A DNA stretch of 64,000 bases. Source: Physcia stellaris. Taxonomy: Eukaryota; Ascomycota; Lecanoromycetes; Caliciales; Physciaceae. This document shows positions 10,204 to 21,436 of the stretch, one piece after another. Position 1 is the stretch's first letter; every line of letters starts with the position of its first letter. Where the stretch lies: contig JABSSW010000049.1 in NCBI GenBank assembly GCA_018902385.1, positions 84,405-148,404 of the forward strand, written 5' to 3'. Made by a program: the position numbers and the translations under genes. The notes under the pieces were generated by a model. It saw only the letters and a program-made list of their open reading frames with translations, did no database searches and was not told the origin of the DNA.

Positions 10204-13200
10204 GTGATTGGATTGAGGGGGGGGGATACCGATGACCGCTGGTTGAGTCTAACGGGCTTTAGGCAGCTATTGTCAGTCCGTTTGGTGGTAGTGTGTCAAG
10301 CCAAACAGTTTTAGAGTCATCAGCTGGAGGGACCAGGAAGAGGGAGTCGGGAAATGGAGGATGCAAAGGTCAAGGTCGAATGGTGGTGGTCGTTTGGGAG
10401 TCCCGCGACAGCCGAGGGAGGAGAGAAATGCGGTAGCTGGAATTGGCAGGGGAGCAAAGGCGAAGTCAATCACCGTCAATCACTGAACATTAACAAGGGA
10501 TGGACGGCGGAATTAAGATTAGGGTTCATCAAGATGATCCAGGGTCAAGTGACAAGGCCAGTGGAAAAGCCTGAAGGTGGATGGAGGTAGAGAGTAGAGA
10601 ACAGATTCGATCGGCAAGACACGAGGCCGACAAGGAATGCTGCGAACCCGCTTAGCACATCCCGGCCTCGCGTGCTCCTCTTCAGCCCACATGGAGATTA
10701 GTGCCCCTCACGCATGCTGAAGGGGGACAAAAGAAGGGTGTGGACGCTGCCCGGGATGATGTCAGCCATCAGGAATGATGCCGGGAATAGTGGGCCGAGG
10801 GTGAAACTGCAGTTGACCCAGTCCCATCATCCAGTCTTTTCACGTCTTCACCACATTGGAACTGCTGCAATACAACTTATCAGGACTCTTATTGCATGTA
10901 AGCCACGCTGTATCACCACACCTGTGGTGAATTATCCCGTCAAGCGGATCAAGAGGGGAAAATTTAGTGAGACATGCATGAATCGTGGGGTGAAGAGAAC
11001 GAGATCCGCCCTTTTGTTCCCCCCCTGCTTCTTCGCACTAGCCAAGTCATTAGAAGCCAGCTAAGCATACTCCACTAATCCCAAACCGTGGCTCGAATCG
11101 AATTCAGCGAAAGAGAAATGTGATATTGACTGTTTCATCAAGCGCTGGAATTTTGGAAATGAGGAGGAATCCTTGACGTGGACAAAGGACAACGTGTCTG
11201 CTGCAGGTTGCAAACGGTGCCTCATGGCTCGCGCATTGTCCTCGTGTTTCAATCGGCCGTTTGCAGCCAAACACAAGACTCTGCATATGCGCATGTACAG
11301 CGAACTGTGCATCTCCACCGCGTGGCGGGTGCGTCAACGCTTTCTCGTTTTCGTGTCACGTCCTCTGCGAGGCTTGGTCATCAATCTTCGTCAAGATCAT
11401 ATCCGTCCTCCCATCGCATACCCGGTAAACTCATGCGGTCTTACTGGAACAGTACGGGTATGGCTTCATCTGTTGGATACATAATGCCAGCACTCAACAG
11501 ATAATTATCATCTGCTGGGCTACTAACGGCTTACTCCAAACGAAGATCATCTTTTTAGCAACATTCTCACCTGGGCGGCTGTTTGACGCTCGTCTGGACC
11601 TCCTATAATGCTACAGCCATTCAAGCCGCCGTGCAGATGAGCTTTAGTCGTGGATCGGCGGGATAAGTCTGTTCAGCGAGTCATGGAACAGCGGATCGTG
11701 ATCGATTGCTAACGAAACCCCTTCTTATCCGGGTTTCCCATGGTGTTACGACATCCAATTGTCAGCATGGTCAGATTTTGGACGACCCAAAACCTCGGGC
11801 TTGCTTTCAAGTCGCTAATCGCCTCGTGATACCTTTACTGCGACTGGGCTTAATCATATGCGACCTTTATGCTACAAATGTCTAGTACCACCCCGACACT
11901 GTCTGGCGCTTACTGTCGCTGATCATCCAACGGCTTCAAGTCAAGCGGGAAATCTACCACGCTGTTGATCGAATACGGACAGAGGTATTATTTACTACTG
12001 AGAACATGACTCAAGTAATCGAGGCGAACAATTTGATCCATCTCCGCCAACTGAAACGTGAGACGATACTAACTGAGTTCCGCCACGATGGCTTGGGAGT
12101 TGAGACGAACGACATGCCCCTATGGTCTCGACTCTCAAAAGCCTGGCAGCAGTACCAGGTCAGGACGCACAGGATAGCAACTAGAGATTGACTACCGAAA
12201 AGGATAACAATAATCCTTCCATTATTCGGTGTTGGCTCCGATTTGACGGCGTATCTCGGTGACCACGTGGCTCAAGGCGGATTCCGATTGATTTCAAATC
12301 AAACGTGGAAACTCTAAAGTCTCCAAGCCATCTCACACCGTATCTCTTAAGCCCAGGATCTTACTTTAACCCTCAAGTCTGGAATCTCCATTTTCCGCCA
12401 AGCAGGAACTGGATCATGCAAGGCTTGAACAAGCGCTGCAAGGGTGCCTCGTGCGCGGTGCATGGAAGCGTGGGCTGATCCCTCCTCTGACGGACGATTG
12501 TCAACTTACATGCGTCCAATCAAATTTCAGCCGGTGAGACTTGATGAGGGCGCTAGGGTTTAGGAGATGACCTTAACGCCGGTATTCTCTACCAACCATG
12601 TGCCTATCCTTATCGCCCAAGGTCGTTTGCCAGAGAGCATGACCTACAGTAAGATTCCAATCGCAGTCCTATCGACCTCTTTATAGCGTTTACGCGAGCT
12701 GGTTCTGTAGCCTCATACAGTCATGCCAATTTACGACTGATTTGCCACAAGCAACACCATGACAAATCGATCCTTGTCAAACCACGGGTGGTGTTCCTTC
12801 AGGCGTCTTTAGCACAATTTAGCTCAAGACCATCCGCTCTCTGCCACGTGCGTGCTGCATGCCAAGAACTCAATCTGTCTCACTTGACGCGCATTGCATC
12901 GAAGGCGTTTTGGCCGGCTGTCGGTTTTGAACCTTTGCCGACGATGCCATCCAAACCTTTACCTCACTCGGTCCACCGATACCCATTGTCTCTATTGTGC
13001 GCAGGCGGTAAGTACTAGACTTCAAGATCGAGCCTAACAGTACGTCTATCTTTCCTCCTCAATGGGGTTGACGGCTGATAAAATCGAGTTATCGCAAAGC
13101 TGTGAAAACGTCTTGACTGTCTTGCTGTTTGGAACATCTATCGTTACGAAAATTTAGACTGACCACTTTGAACAGACTTTGATTGATTGATGCCTCGAAA

Positions 13201-13296
13201 ATGGTGGCAATACCGGCGTATCTCTAATCATACAATTACTCTACACCAAAATCCGAACCGCAAATCGAGATCTAACAGGTACACAGATTACCTCGT
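10204..13296. other. 3.1-kb spacer, no recognisable gene
   Basis: Composition is balanced and frames are short on both strands, with no domain or intron pattern joining them. The left part is the upstream region of the RGS gene. A long regulatory leader would be plausible for a developmental regulator, but nothing in the sequence proves it. The frames at 11061-11504 and 12788-13018 were read and left uncalled. Confidence 0.5.
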
Positions 13297-13960
13297 TCAT
13301 CCTCTAGTGATATCAATTCCAAGATCTTGAACAGAGCTCATGCCGTCCAGACGTTTGATGCAAATCCCATGCCCAAGTTTAGAATCACCCTTGTTCGGGA
13401 TATTGCCCCCTAGGCTCGATTCCTCACAATTCATACTTTTAAACCACCCGAAATACGCCATACTGGAATCCTCAGTGCCCCAATGAATCCAAATGTGGGA
13501 CGCAGCGGCGGAGACATGGTCTATGTTCGCACAGTGCCCCCCTACGTAGTTTTACTAGTCAGAGACATGTTCTTTATTGAGGAAACACGTGGTTGAAAGA
13601 ACCGGCATGATCGCGAATGAGGAACGCAAATTGTCAGATGTACTCACGTTCCTGCACCAAGTGCTCGCCGACGCGCGGGCCTCCGCATCTATCGTCGTTG
13701 TAGAATTCGATCCAGGCTACATCATCGCGTGAGAGGATGTGAGACTCTGACCCGTTGGAGTCAGAACCAGGTGATGCTAGAGTGGAATCCGATGTTCTTC
13801 GTAATTCTGCGGCCATCGTCTGAGTAGCTTGCACGGACTCTCTAAGCGTTGTCGTGCTGTCAGGGATCAGCGAGGATGTTGAACTGGCGGGCAGCGCGAT
13901 GGTTCCTTGCGAGAAGGTCATGATGCCAAAGAGAAAAGCGAGGAGAGTCCTGGAAGGCAT
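13297..13960 (-). CDS. Small secreted cysteine-containing protein
   Basis: Exons 13960-13648 and 13541-13297 are joined by a 106-nt intron (donor GTGAGT, acceptor GTAG) in phase 1, giving 185 residues. The start at MPSRTLLAFLFGIMTF gives a signal peptide ending near IALPAS; the longer frame from 14029 adds a non-signal leader. After a Ser/Thr-rich stretch comes WIEFYNDDRCGGPRVG, then GHCANIDHVSA, IHWGTEDSS, MNCEESSLGG and GICIKRLDG. The layout of FxDDxCG, paired cysteines and aromatic residues recalls small secreted proteins common in plant-associated or saprotrophic ascomycetes. The protein at 29,050 shows a similar D-D-x-C-G element. The role is unknown, and an effector function is only a possibility. 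Confidence 0.75.
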
Positions 13961-14738
13961 GTAGGTGGCTTGAGGGGTACAGATTGTTGATTGTTGATTG
14001 CAGAGTAGTTTTTGGAGAATATTAGTCACGATTTTGCACGAACCTCCAGGGTGTCGAATACTTTATGGGAAAAGAAGAAGAAGACGCTTCGAGCAGGGGA
14101 TTTATAGGTAAGAGAGACGCTGATAGAGAAGACTTGTGGGTGATGCTTGCGTTCACGCGAAAGAGCATATACGAAGCCACTGTGAACAAGGCATGCTTTC
14201 TCAAACACTCTTCACGTGGACGCGAACTATTCACATTGACCCTGATGACGCTTTAAGGTCTGAGAAAATGACGAAGATGCGATATCGAATTTGACTCACG
14301 ACTTAATGCATCACAACGATCGGGTCGCAGCATGTAGTCTGCTTTGAAATGAAGATTGGATTCGCTGGAAGTTTCATTTGCAGGTTTCTACTTTCGGGAT
14401 GATCCGTCGTCGTTGAAGTCCAGTATGAGGATCATATTCATGCTTCTCCAATATGCATCCATTCAATGTTGATAGCTTGATTCATAAGTGCTTTGACTGG
14501 AGAAATTGCTGCAAAGAATACCGATATAAGGAAAAGTCTGGATTTCCGAACAAAGTTTGAGAAGTGTTCAACGCTTCAACCCTATAAATACCCTAAAGTG
14601 CTCGAGCTCGGACGCGTCGCTAAACGCGCCCAGAAGAGTCTAGCTTCATATTTAACCCCTGTAGCAATATACAAAGTATGGATTGTATCTTCAGGAAATT
14701 GTGCATTGAAGACGCCTCGTAGGCCAGTTCTACAAAAA
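13961..14738. other. Divergent promoter region between a secreted-protein gene and ORC4
   Basis: The two flanking genes are transcribed away from each other, so both promoters should lie here. The open frame of ORC4 runs back to 14493 without a stop, but the extra residues are not Orc4-like and the ATG at 14739 has a better context (CAAAAAATGGC). Confidence 0.5.
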
Positions 14739-17183
14739 ATGGCACCGTTGGAGGAGTCCCCACGTCCCACCAAAATTCGCAAAACCTCCAATTCCACCGC
14801 CACTTCCAAACTACCCTCATCCCCCGCGCCCCAACCTGCCCTCCCCTTCTCAACCCGCGCCTTCCGCGCTGTCAAAGATGTCGTATTGGGCAAAAGCCCC
14901 CAATCGGCGCAAAGAGTCGGCGGAGAAGAAGCCTTTGCTGAGCAACCCGCAGCAAATGGAGCGATTGGTGGGCTTAGGAAATCGCTGTCTGCGCTTGAGA
15001 TATGGAAGATGGCGAGATTGCAGAATGGATCTACGAGGGGGATGGGGGTTAGTAAGACTAGTTCGCCTGCGGGGAGTACAACGGGAGCGAGCACGCCGAC
15101 GACTAGGAGAATGAGGGATGGATTGCAAGGAGAGGAGGATGAGGGAGAGGGTGCGCAAACACCAACAAGAAAAATGTCCAAAGTCAGTGGAAGCAGCTCG
15201 AAGGGGAAGAGGAAGAGATATCGGTCGGAGATACAGGATGAGGTCGATGGTGAAGAAGAGGACGATGATCATCAACACGTGGTAACGCCCCGGAGCTCTA
15301 AGAGGAGTGTAAGGATGAATGCTAGTGGACCAGCTATTGCAATTGAGGGCACTCCGCCGGGATCAAAGCGGAAGCAAACCTCGGGTAATAAGCGACGCAA
15401 GCTTCCAGATGGCTTGGACGAGGAAGGAGCTGGTAATAGTCCGGAAGAAGCTACAAGACATAAAGCTCCGCCAAGGAATATAAACCCTGAAAAGGATTTT
15501 GCAGACACTCAGAAGGGGAACATGCTAGATACCGAGGAATCGGAGCTTGGTTTCAGAGCCATTGGTACTCCAAAGCCCACCACGAACGGCGGGCAACAGA
15601 GACCAAAGTCCCATTTAGAGCTTAATGAGGAACAACGTGGGACTGTTCCTAGAAGCTCTAGCACGCCTCTTAAAAAGCGTGGAAGACCGCCGAAAGATTT
15701 GGCTGATGGCCATACAGTCACAACAAAGCATGCACCGCCAGTCGACGATTTACTAGAGGACGTTGACGCTGAGGTACCGATAGAAGACGCGATACGGAAC
15801 CTTCAGAAAGCTCTGGGAAATATTGAACCACAGGAAGTGTTGGATTTCAGATCTGGAATACTCTCTGGTTTGACAGGACACCGTCGTCTTCCCCTGATCA
15901 ACCTAGACTCCGAGTATCAGAAAGTCCATCAGCTTGTTGAGCAAACTGTCCTTGCTGGCGAAGGGAATTCCATGCTCATTATAGGCTCCCGAGGGTGTGC
16001 CAAAACTACATTGGTAGAGACTGTCGTCTCAGACCTTTCGGCTGACCACGACGACTCTTTTCACGTAGTCCGTCTGAATGGCTTCATCCACACTGACGAC
16101 AAGTTAGCACTTCGTGAGATCTGGCGGCAACTAGGCCGTGAAATGGAGGTTGATGACGATACAATTACGGGTAGAAGCAATTACGCAGATACCTTGACCT
16201 CTTTACTTGCGCTACTATCCCATACTGCTCAGGAAGAGCTGGACATCGAGGCACCCTCCATCGCCAAATCCGTAATTTTCATCCTTGACGAATTCGATCT
16301 GTTTGCCTCACACCCACGACAAACCCTTTTATACAACCTTTTCGACGTTGCCCAATCTCGAAACGCACCAATCGCTGTCCTTGGCCTTACTACAAAAATC
16401 GATGTCATGGAGTCCCTCGAGAAGCGAGTTAAATCTCGTTTTGGACAGCGATATGTCCATCTTTCCCAGCCACGTAACTTTTCTGCTTTCAGTTCGATAT
16501 GCAAATCCGCACTCATCCCGCCAACACTAGATCCATACTCTTCTCCCAAAAACGATGCCGATCATCCCACCAACGCAGCTGCCATCCAAGACCTTGAAGT
16601 AGCCTGGACATCCTACGTCAACCGTCTTTTCACAACCCCACCTTTCCTCACCCACCTCCGCAGCATCTACGCCACCTCAAAAAGCGTACCCAGCTTCCTC
16701 AGTTCATGCCTATCCCCCATCTCCACTCTCTCAGCTTCCACTATACCATCCCCACTCTCATTCCTCACCCCCTCACCCTCTCTCCTTCCCCCAGACTCAA
16801 AGCTCCATCTCCTCGCCTCCCTCTCAGAGCTAGCTCTCAGCCTCCTCATCGCTGCAGCCCGCTTGGACATCATCCTCAGCACCGACCTCTGCAATTTCGA
16901 TATGGTTTACGAGGAATACGTCGCCCTGGCCAGCAGAGTCAAGATGCAGACCTCTGCTTCCGGGCAGCTGGCGATTGGTGGTGGAGGCGGAAGGGTATGG
17001 GGAAGGACAGTGGCCAAAGGCGAGTGGGAGGGTCTCGTGGCTTTGGAGCTCGTGTTGCCTGCTACTGGGGGACGAGGGAAGGGGGAGCAGGGCAGGATGT
17101 GGAAGGCTGATGTGGGCTTGGAGGAGATTGGAGGGAGTGGAAAGATGGGCGCTGTTATGGCGAGGTGGTGTAGGGAGATTTAA
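14739..17183 (+). CDS. ORC4: Origin recognition complex subunit 4
   Basis: Orc4 is an AAA+ subunit of the six-protein complex that marks replication origins and loads Mcm2-7. From the ATG at 14739 (MAPLEESPRPTKIRKTS) the gene is one exon of about 814 residues. The N-terminal 380 residues are basic and disordered, with an AT-hook-like KKRGRPPKD element fitting DNA binding. The AAA+ core starts near LTGHRRLPLINLDSEYQKVH. Walker A reads IIGSRGCAKTT near residue 414, with Ala where the consensus has Gly (GxxGxGKT). Walker B reads VIFILDEFDLF near residue 511. Sensor and winged-helix regions follow, including RVKSRFGQRYVHL. The frame from 14493 is longer, but its first 82 residues look like translated leader. 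No intron is needed. Confidence 0.93.
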   Translation: MAPLEESPRPTKIRKTSNSTATSKLPSSPAPQPALPFSTRAFRAVKDVVLGKSPQSAQRVGGEEAFAEQPAANGAIGGLRKSLSALEIWKMARLQNGSTRGMGVSKTSSPAGSTTGASTPTTRRMRDGLQGEEDEGEGAQTPTRKMSKVSGSSSKGKRKRYRSEIQDEVDGEEEDDDHQHVVTPRSSKRSVRMNASGPAIAIEGTPPGSKRKQTSGNKRRKLPDGLDEEGAGNSPEEATRHKAPPRNINPEKDFADTQKGNMLDTEESELGFRAIGTPKPTTNGGQQRPKSHLELNEEQRGTVPRSSSTPLKKRGRPPKDLADGHTVTTKHAPPVDDLLEDVDAEVPIEDAIRNLQKALGNIEPQEVLDFRSGILSGLTGHRRLPLINLDSEYQKVHQLVEQTVLAGEGNSMLIIGSRGCAKTTLVETVVSDLSADHDDSFHVVRLNGFIHTDDKLALREIWRQLGREMEVDDDTITGRSNYADTLTSLLALLSHTAQEELDIEAPSIAKSVIFILDEFDLFASHPRQTLLYNLFDVAQSRNAPIAVLGLTTKIDVMESLEKRVKSRFGQRYVHLSQPRNFSAFSSICKSALIPPTLDPYSSPKNDADHPTNAAAIQDLEVAWTSYVNRLFTTPPFLTHLRSIYATSKSVPSFLSSCLSPISTLSASTIPSPLSFLTPSPSLLPPDSKLHLLASLSELALSLLIAAARLDIILSTDLCNFDMVYEEYVALASRVKMQTSASGQLAIGGGGGRVWGRTVAKGEWEGLVALELVLPATGGRGKGEQGRMWKADVGLEEIGGSGKMGAVMARWCREI

Positions 17184-17852
17184 GTCTTTCCGTGGATGGG
17201 GATTGGGGCTTATCACCTGTGCAAGACGTTCTGGATTAACCGGTCTTTTGGAAAGGCCAGTGTATATGGCGTTGAATGAGAAGAGCATTCGAGAATGGAG
17301 TAATTGATTCCATTCACTGCTTTACCCTTCCTTTCCTTTCAAAGAAGGACATCCATCTCCCAACTGACATCAACGACCAATCTTCCAAACCATGACTATC
17401 AAGCTCCTCACACCTTCCCTCAGCGAAAAAGATACTGAAGAACTCATCAATCAGCTAAATCTATACATCCCTTCGCCGAATAGACAATCACTATACTTCC
17501 ACGGCATCCCTGACTGTGGGTCATCAAATACTCAAAAACTCGTCAACACAACATCCATCATCGTCAAGGGACACAGTGCCAGCGAAGAAAGAACATCGTG
17601 AGGTGGAATCTTAGATATAGGTATTGCAAGCCACATTGCTTCGTGGAGTCTGGGAATGTTGCCTGTATCCCTTGGGATTTTAGGATCTGTTTCGCGTTCT
17701 TTGTCGTTGGAGGGAGATTGGGCGCTTTCAATGGGGCTATCATACTCTGTCGCTTCCTTTGGGATGGGTTCGGATCGCTACCCTTCACAAACCCCCAAGC
17801 CCCCGAAAAAAAAAGGCATCAAAGTACGAGTACACAGAGAACGTAAAACAGT
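17184..17852. other. Spacer with one possible small gene at 17392-17601
   Basis: A CT-rich leader precedes an ATG at 17392 in good context (AACCATGAC), opening 69 residues (MTIKLLTPSLSEKDTEELIN...). A second frame at 17656-17856 ends in a Pro/Lys-rich stretch. No splice pair joining them was clear and no family was recognised. It may be a short gene or just ORC4 3' flank. Confidence 0.25.
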
Positions 17853-19382
17853 CTAGAAAAAAAAAACCAAAAAAACCAACCGCTCACAACCATCCCCCAG
17901 CAAACCCCATCCCACAGCCAAACATCCTACCCCCCGTAACAACCACATCCCCAACCCCAGCAACCCTCCCCAACCTCGTCCCCCCATCCTCCACGCCTTA
18001 CACGCCCCGACCTCCCTTCCCTCCATCCCCAAACAGCAACTACACCCCCCCAACACCTCCCTCGCAACCCCCACCGCCTCCTCCACCATCCCATCCCAAA
18101 TCCCCCTCGCCTCCCCACAGCTCCGGAAATGCAGCTCCCAGTCCGCGGGCAAATACTCGGCTTGCAGCCGCTTTTCCCCCGCGCACGTGGGCCAGTACTC
18201 GCCGCGCTCGACGGGGTGCGGGCCGTTGCTAAGCGAGAAGGGGATCGAGGTGCCGTCTTCGTAGGTGTATTCGCAGGTTTTGGTGCGAGGGGTGGGGTGT
18301 TGGGTGCGGTGCGTGGTTGCGAAGGTGGAGCAGCCGTGGCAGCGGAGGGGAGTGGGGTAAGGTTGGGAGGTGGAGAGGGAGAGGGGGTGGAGGGGAGCTA
18401 TTGCCTGGGGGGTTGGGAGGGGTTAGTTGTTTCGTTGGGAGGGGGATTGAGTTGGGGGTTTAGAGTGGGCTGATTGATGGGGATTGGTAGGAAAAGTGGA
18501 AAAGCAAGACAAGGAACGCGGGAAAGGGATGTCGGGAAGGCAGGGACTGAAAAGGGAACTCACCATGTACCGATACACCCGCTCCGCCGTCGCCTCATAC
18601 TCGTTATACCTGGGAAGCCGTACACCACCAACAGGCTTCTGACTTCCCATCGCTTCCTGCACCAATGGTCGACTCAGCAGGTACAGCGTCTTCGTAATGA
18701 CCCGCCGATCGAAATACATCCCTCCCTTGGTCCTCATCACCGGAAGCCGATCCACCGCGCTCGCGCTAAGCCCATACCCAGCTCGCGGACCATCCCTGGG
18801 ACTCCTCGCCAGACTGCGCGGCACGGGCGTGAAGCGGCGATCGTGCGTCGCGCAATGCACGCAGCAGCGCACCAGACCGGGCAGGTACACGTAGCCTGCG
18901 AAACTGGGACAGTAGGCGCATTTGGATGTCGTGAGGACGGTGTAAAGGGCGGCGGTGGGGAAGAAGGTGAGCAGGTTGGTGGTGTTAAGGATGCGGAGGA
19001 AGCCTGCGGCGTGATGGGTTAGGTGGTGGTATTCGGGTAGGTTGCTGATGGCGGTCCAGGCGGTCGTGCAAGTGATCATGAGGGATCGGAGAGAGATGTA
19101 GGGCAGCACGAGGAGGACCATGCGGAGGATTTCGAGTGGAAGGTACGCGAAGACTGGGGGAGGGGTCGTGATTGCTCGAGGGGCGAAGGCCTTCGGCGAC
19201 GGGTTGGGGGTTAGCCAAGGGATGGGGATGTCGTCTTTGAGGATCATTGCTTTGAAGGTGTCGTTGCTGTATGTGAGGGCTTTGAGCCGGAGATCGGGGA
19301 GCCGCTTGTATCTCTCGTCCGGGTTGGAGGCGTCCAGAGCTGCAATCTGTTGTAATTCCTTTGCGAGATCTATTGCGTCCAT
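17853..19382 (-). CDS. F-box-like protein with C-terminal cysteine pairs
   Basis: F-box proteins usually link substrates to the SCF ubiquitin ligase through Skp1. Exons 19382-18564 and 18404-17853 are joined by a 159-nt intron (donor GTGAGT, CTAAC branch site, CCCCAG acceptor) in phase 0, about 456 residues. The start MDAIDLAKELQQIAALDAS is chosen over an upstream Met at 19427. The F-box-like stretch is FAYLPLEILRMVLLVLPYIS with the following TCTTAW. Then come CAYC and RCCVHCATHDRRF, a possible zinc site, and in exon 2 RCHGCSTF and the CGE-type GEYWPTCAGEKRL region. The last about 60 residues after VAREVLGG are Gly/Trp/Leu-rich and unnatural, so a further intron or earlier stop is likely. A broken paralogue lies about 0.8 kb upstream. 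Confidence 0.72.
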
Positions 19383-20196
19383 CGTGGATTGTAGGATCGG
19401 TGGCAGCTTTGGTGAATTCGGCAACACGTCCTACTCACTCGGTGCTCATTGCCGCCAATATGTGTATCTCAGCCCTACCCAGATAATGATGCTCCTGTTG
19501 TACTTCAGGCAGCTAAAGATCAGATCCCTATCGAAGCTCTCGCGAGCCAATGCTAAGTTTGATTCGGCACTCGACCGAAATCGGAGTTGGTCGGCTTGAG
19601 TCGATAGTCGAAGTAGCTACGATACTAATACCGGGTTCTAGTGTATGTTCTTTGCAGTGTTAGTTGAAATTAGTTCATTTCTGCATCATACGTAATCCGA
19701 CACATGGCTCATTGAATTCATTCCGTGCCATGCCCCAGTGACAGGGATATCCCACTTTGTGCACCACTTCTTGCTAGACTTCGAAAATGGCTAAGATGAT
19801 GGTCTGTGGAATTTGACCGGATACAGTTTGTGGCGGATCTTCTTTTTTCTGTGTCATTTATGGAAATGATGTTGATACTGGTCAGGCATACCAATGCAAC
19901 TTTGCTTCACATTATGTCTACTCCGCCTAGACCACTCCGACTAGACCACTCCGAAGTCCAAGATTAGTCCGGACAATTGGACGAGAAATAGTGCGGAGAA
20001 TAGGGTGGGATGAGTGGAAGAGGGCTAGAGCCATGTGCCGTTATGAGAACTTCCAAGTCAGCTTCGTACGTCCAATCTCAAGGTTTTACTTCAAGCCGAC
20101 CAGAGGTATTCATCTGATTCAATAGAAATTGGAAGCAGATGGTAGAAGGTCGATCTTCCGACAACCCACCTGAAGCTCGTCTTGATGCGTGCCCTG
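19383..20196. other. Spacer, no gene seen
   Basis: This is upstream flank of the F-box-like gene. A short direct repeat of a CTAGACCACTCCGA word occurs near 19925-19955. No other structure was recognised. Confidence 0.4.
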
Positions 20197-20475
20197 CTAC
20201 ATTACAATTCGGATCTGCGCTGTGATTTTGCTGATCGGGATCATTCGCTTATCCGTCTCAGCACGCCGCTGGCAGCAGTGGAGCAAATACATGTAGTCTC
20301 CGATATTTGCACAATATGCGCATGAAGGGCTCGTGAAGACGTCGCAAATCTTAGTTGCGGAGAGCTGGAGAAGCTGAACTCTCAAGAGGGTTCGAAGTAT
20401 TTGGCTACTATGTTGAACAAGGTTCTGGAAGCAGGCACGGCGAGAACGGTATGCTATGTTGATAGGTTTGTCGCC
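20197..20475 (-). pseudogene. Truncated paralogue of the neighbouring F-box-like gene
   Basis: The minus strand encodes FQNLVQHSSQILRTLLRVQL, then CDVFTSPSCAYC and GDYMYLLHCCQRR. These align to HHAAGFLRILNTTNLL, YTVLTTSKCAYC and GYVYLPGLVRCCVHC in the F-box-like protein encoded at 17,853-19,382 on the same strand. Only about 90 residues of the middle of the protein are present; the F-box end and the C-terminal exon are not seen. It therefore looks like a decayed tandem duplicate. A short functional gene is not excluded, but no start or splice sites support one. Confidence 0.55.
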
Positions 20476-21436
20476 ATGAAATCAATAATTGTCTTGAATG
20501 GTAAAGCTAAAAGCACCATGTTGAGGAGCGGATCGAAGTTTTATGAGTTCTTCTGATAGATTAGTAAAGCTCAACATAGAACAGCAAAGTGGAACATGTA
20601 CCGTCTCATGAGATTGCGAGAGAATCTGTAAGATTCCATACATGGGTGCTAGACGTTGTGACAGGAGTCATGAGTTGTAACTCATTCCAGAGTGTAACAA
20701 CCATCCGCCAAAAGGGCCTAGAATATCAATAAATCTATAGATGATGCCAGAGAGGATTAGATATCCATTGTAACAAAAGACCGATCTCGGAGCCAGATGA
20801 ACCATTATTGTACAAACTCTGACATGACTGCATATATTCAATCAGCCAGAAAACGAGGTAAATATCGTGCATTTTAAATCTTGCAAACCTGGTTGCCAAC
20901 AATGTATCCACCAGCAAGCTCTACCAAACTCGATCTAATGCCGAACTTGAAGTCACAATCATAATAAGACCAGCCATTGGACCTTTTAGGTACTATCTTT
21001 CCCGCAGCTCATCTCTCGACTCGAGCGAGGGTAGTCCATGTAAGCTATATGATGAGCTTGATATTAGTGTTCTTCAGGATTGACCGTTCCAGCACAATGG
21101 GAATCTGAGATGTTCCTCAAATCACAGATATGATGGAACTTTGATTGCGAGACAATGGGACGGAGCAAGACCCGGTTGTGCTTTCAAGAGAACTTTAAGT
21201 CGGAAGTTGTGTTCCACGCGGGCCGAATTCTCTCGTATCGGTGAAGATCTTGCTCCCCGACCTTGAAGGAGTTCTTGTGGGAACTTAGACTGCATTTCAC
21301 TCCGGCCTGTGCAATCCGAAGGCAGTATAATGGAGGCTAAACCACCAGGGGTCTAGACACGGAGTGGCTATCCTCTATCCGATATCGAGACTCAAAGCAG
21401 CGACGATTTGACAGTCCAGATAATGAGTGTTCGAGA
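20476..21436. other. Spacer, no gene seen
   Basis: Mildly AT-rich with only short frames. It may contain further unrecognisable remains of the duplicated F-box-like gene on its left side and the 3' UTR of the folate gene on its right side. Confidence 0.4.

Noticed and set aside
11061-11504. Overlapping 85-108-codon frames on both strands
   Set aside because: No domain, intron or start context; composition typical of spacer.
14582-15278. Long minus-strand frames opposite ORC4
   Set aside because: They are shadows of the ORC4 coding frame, caused by its codon usage.
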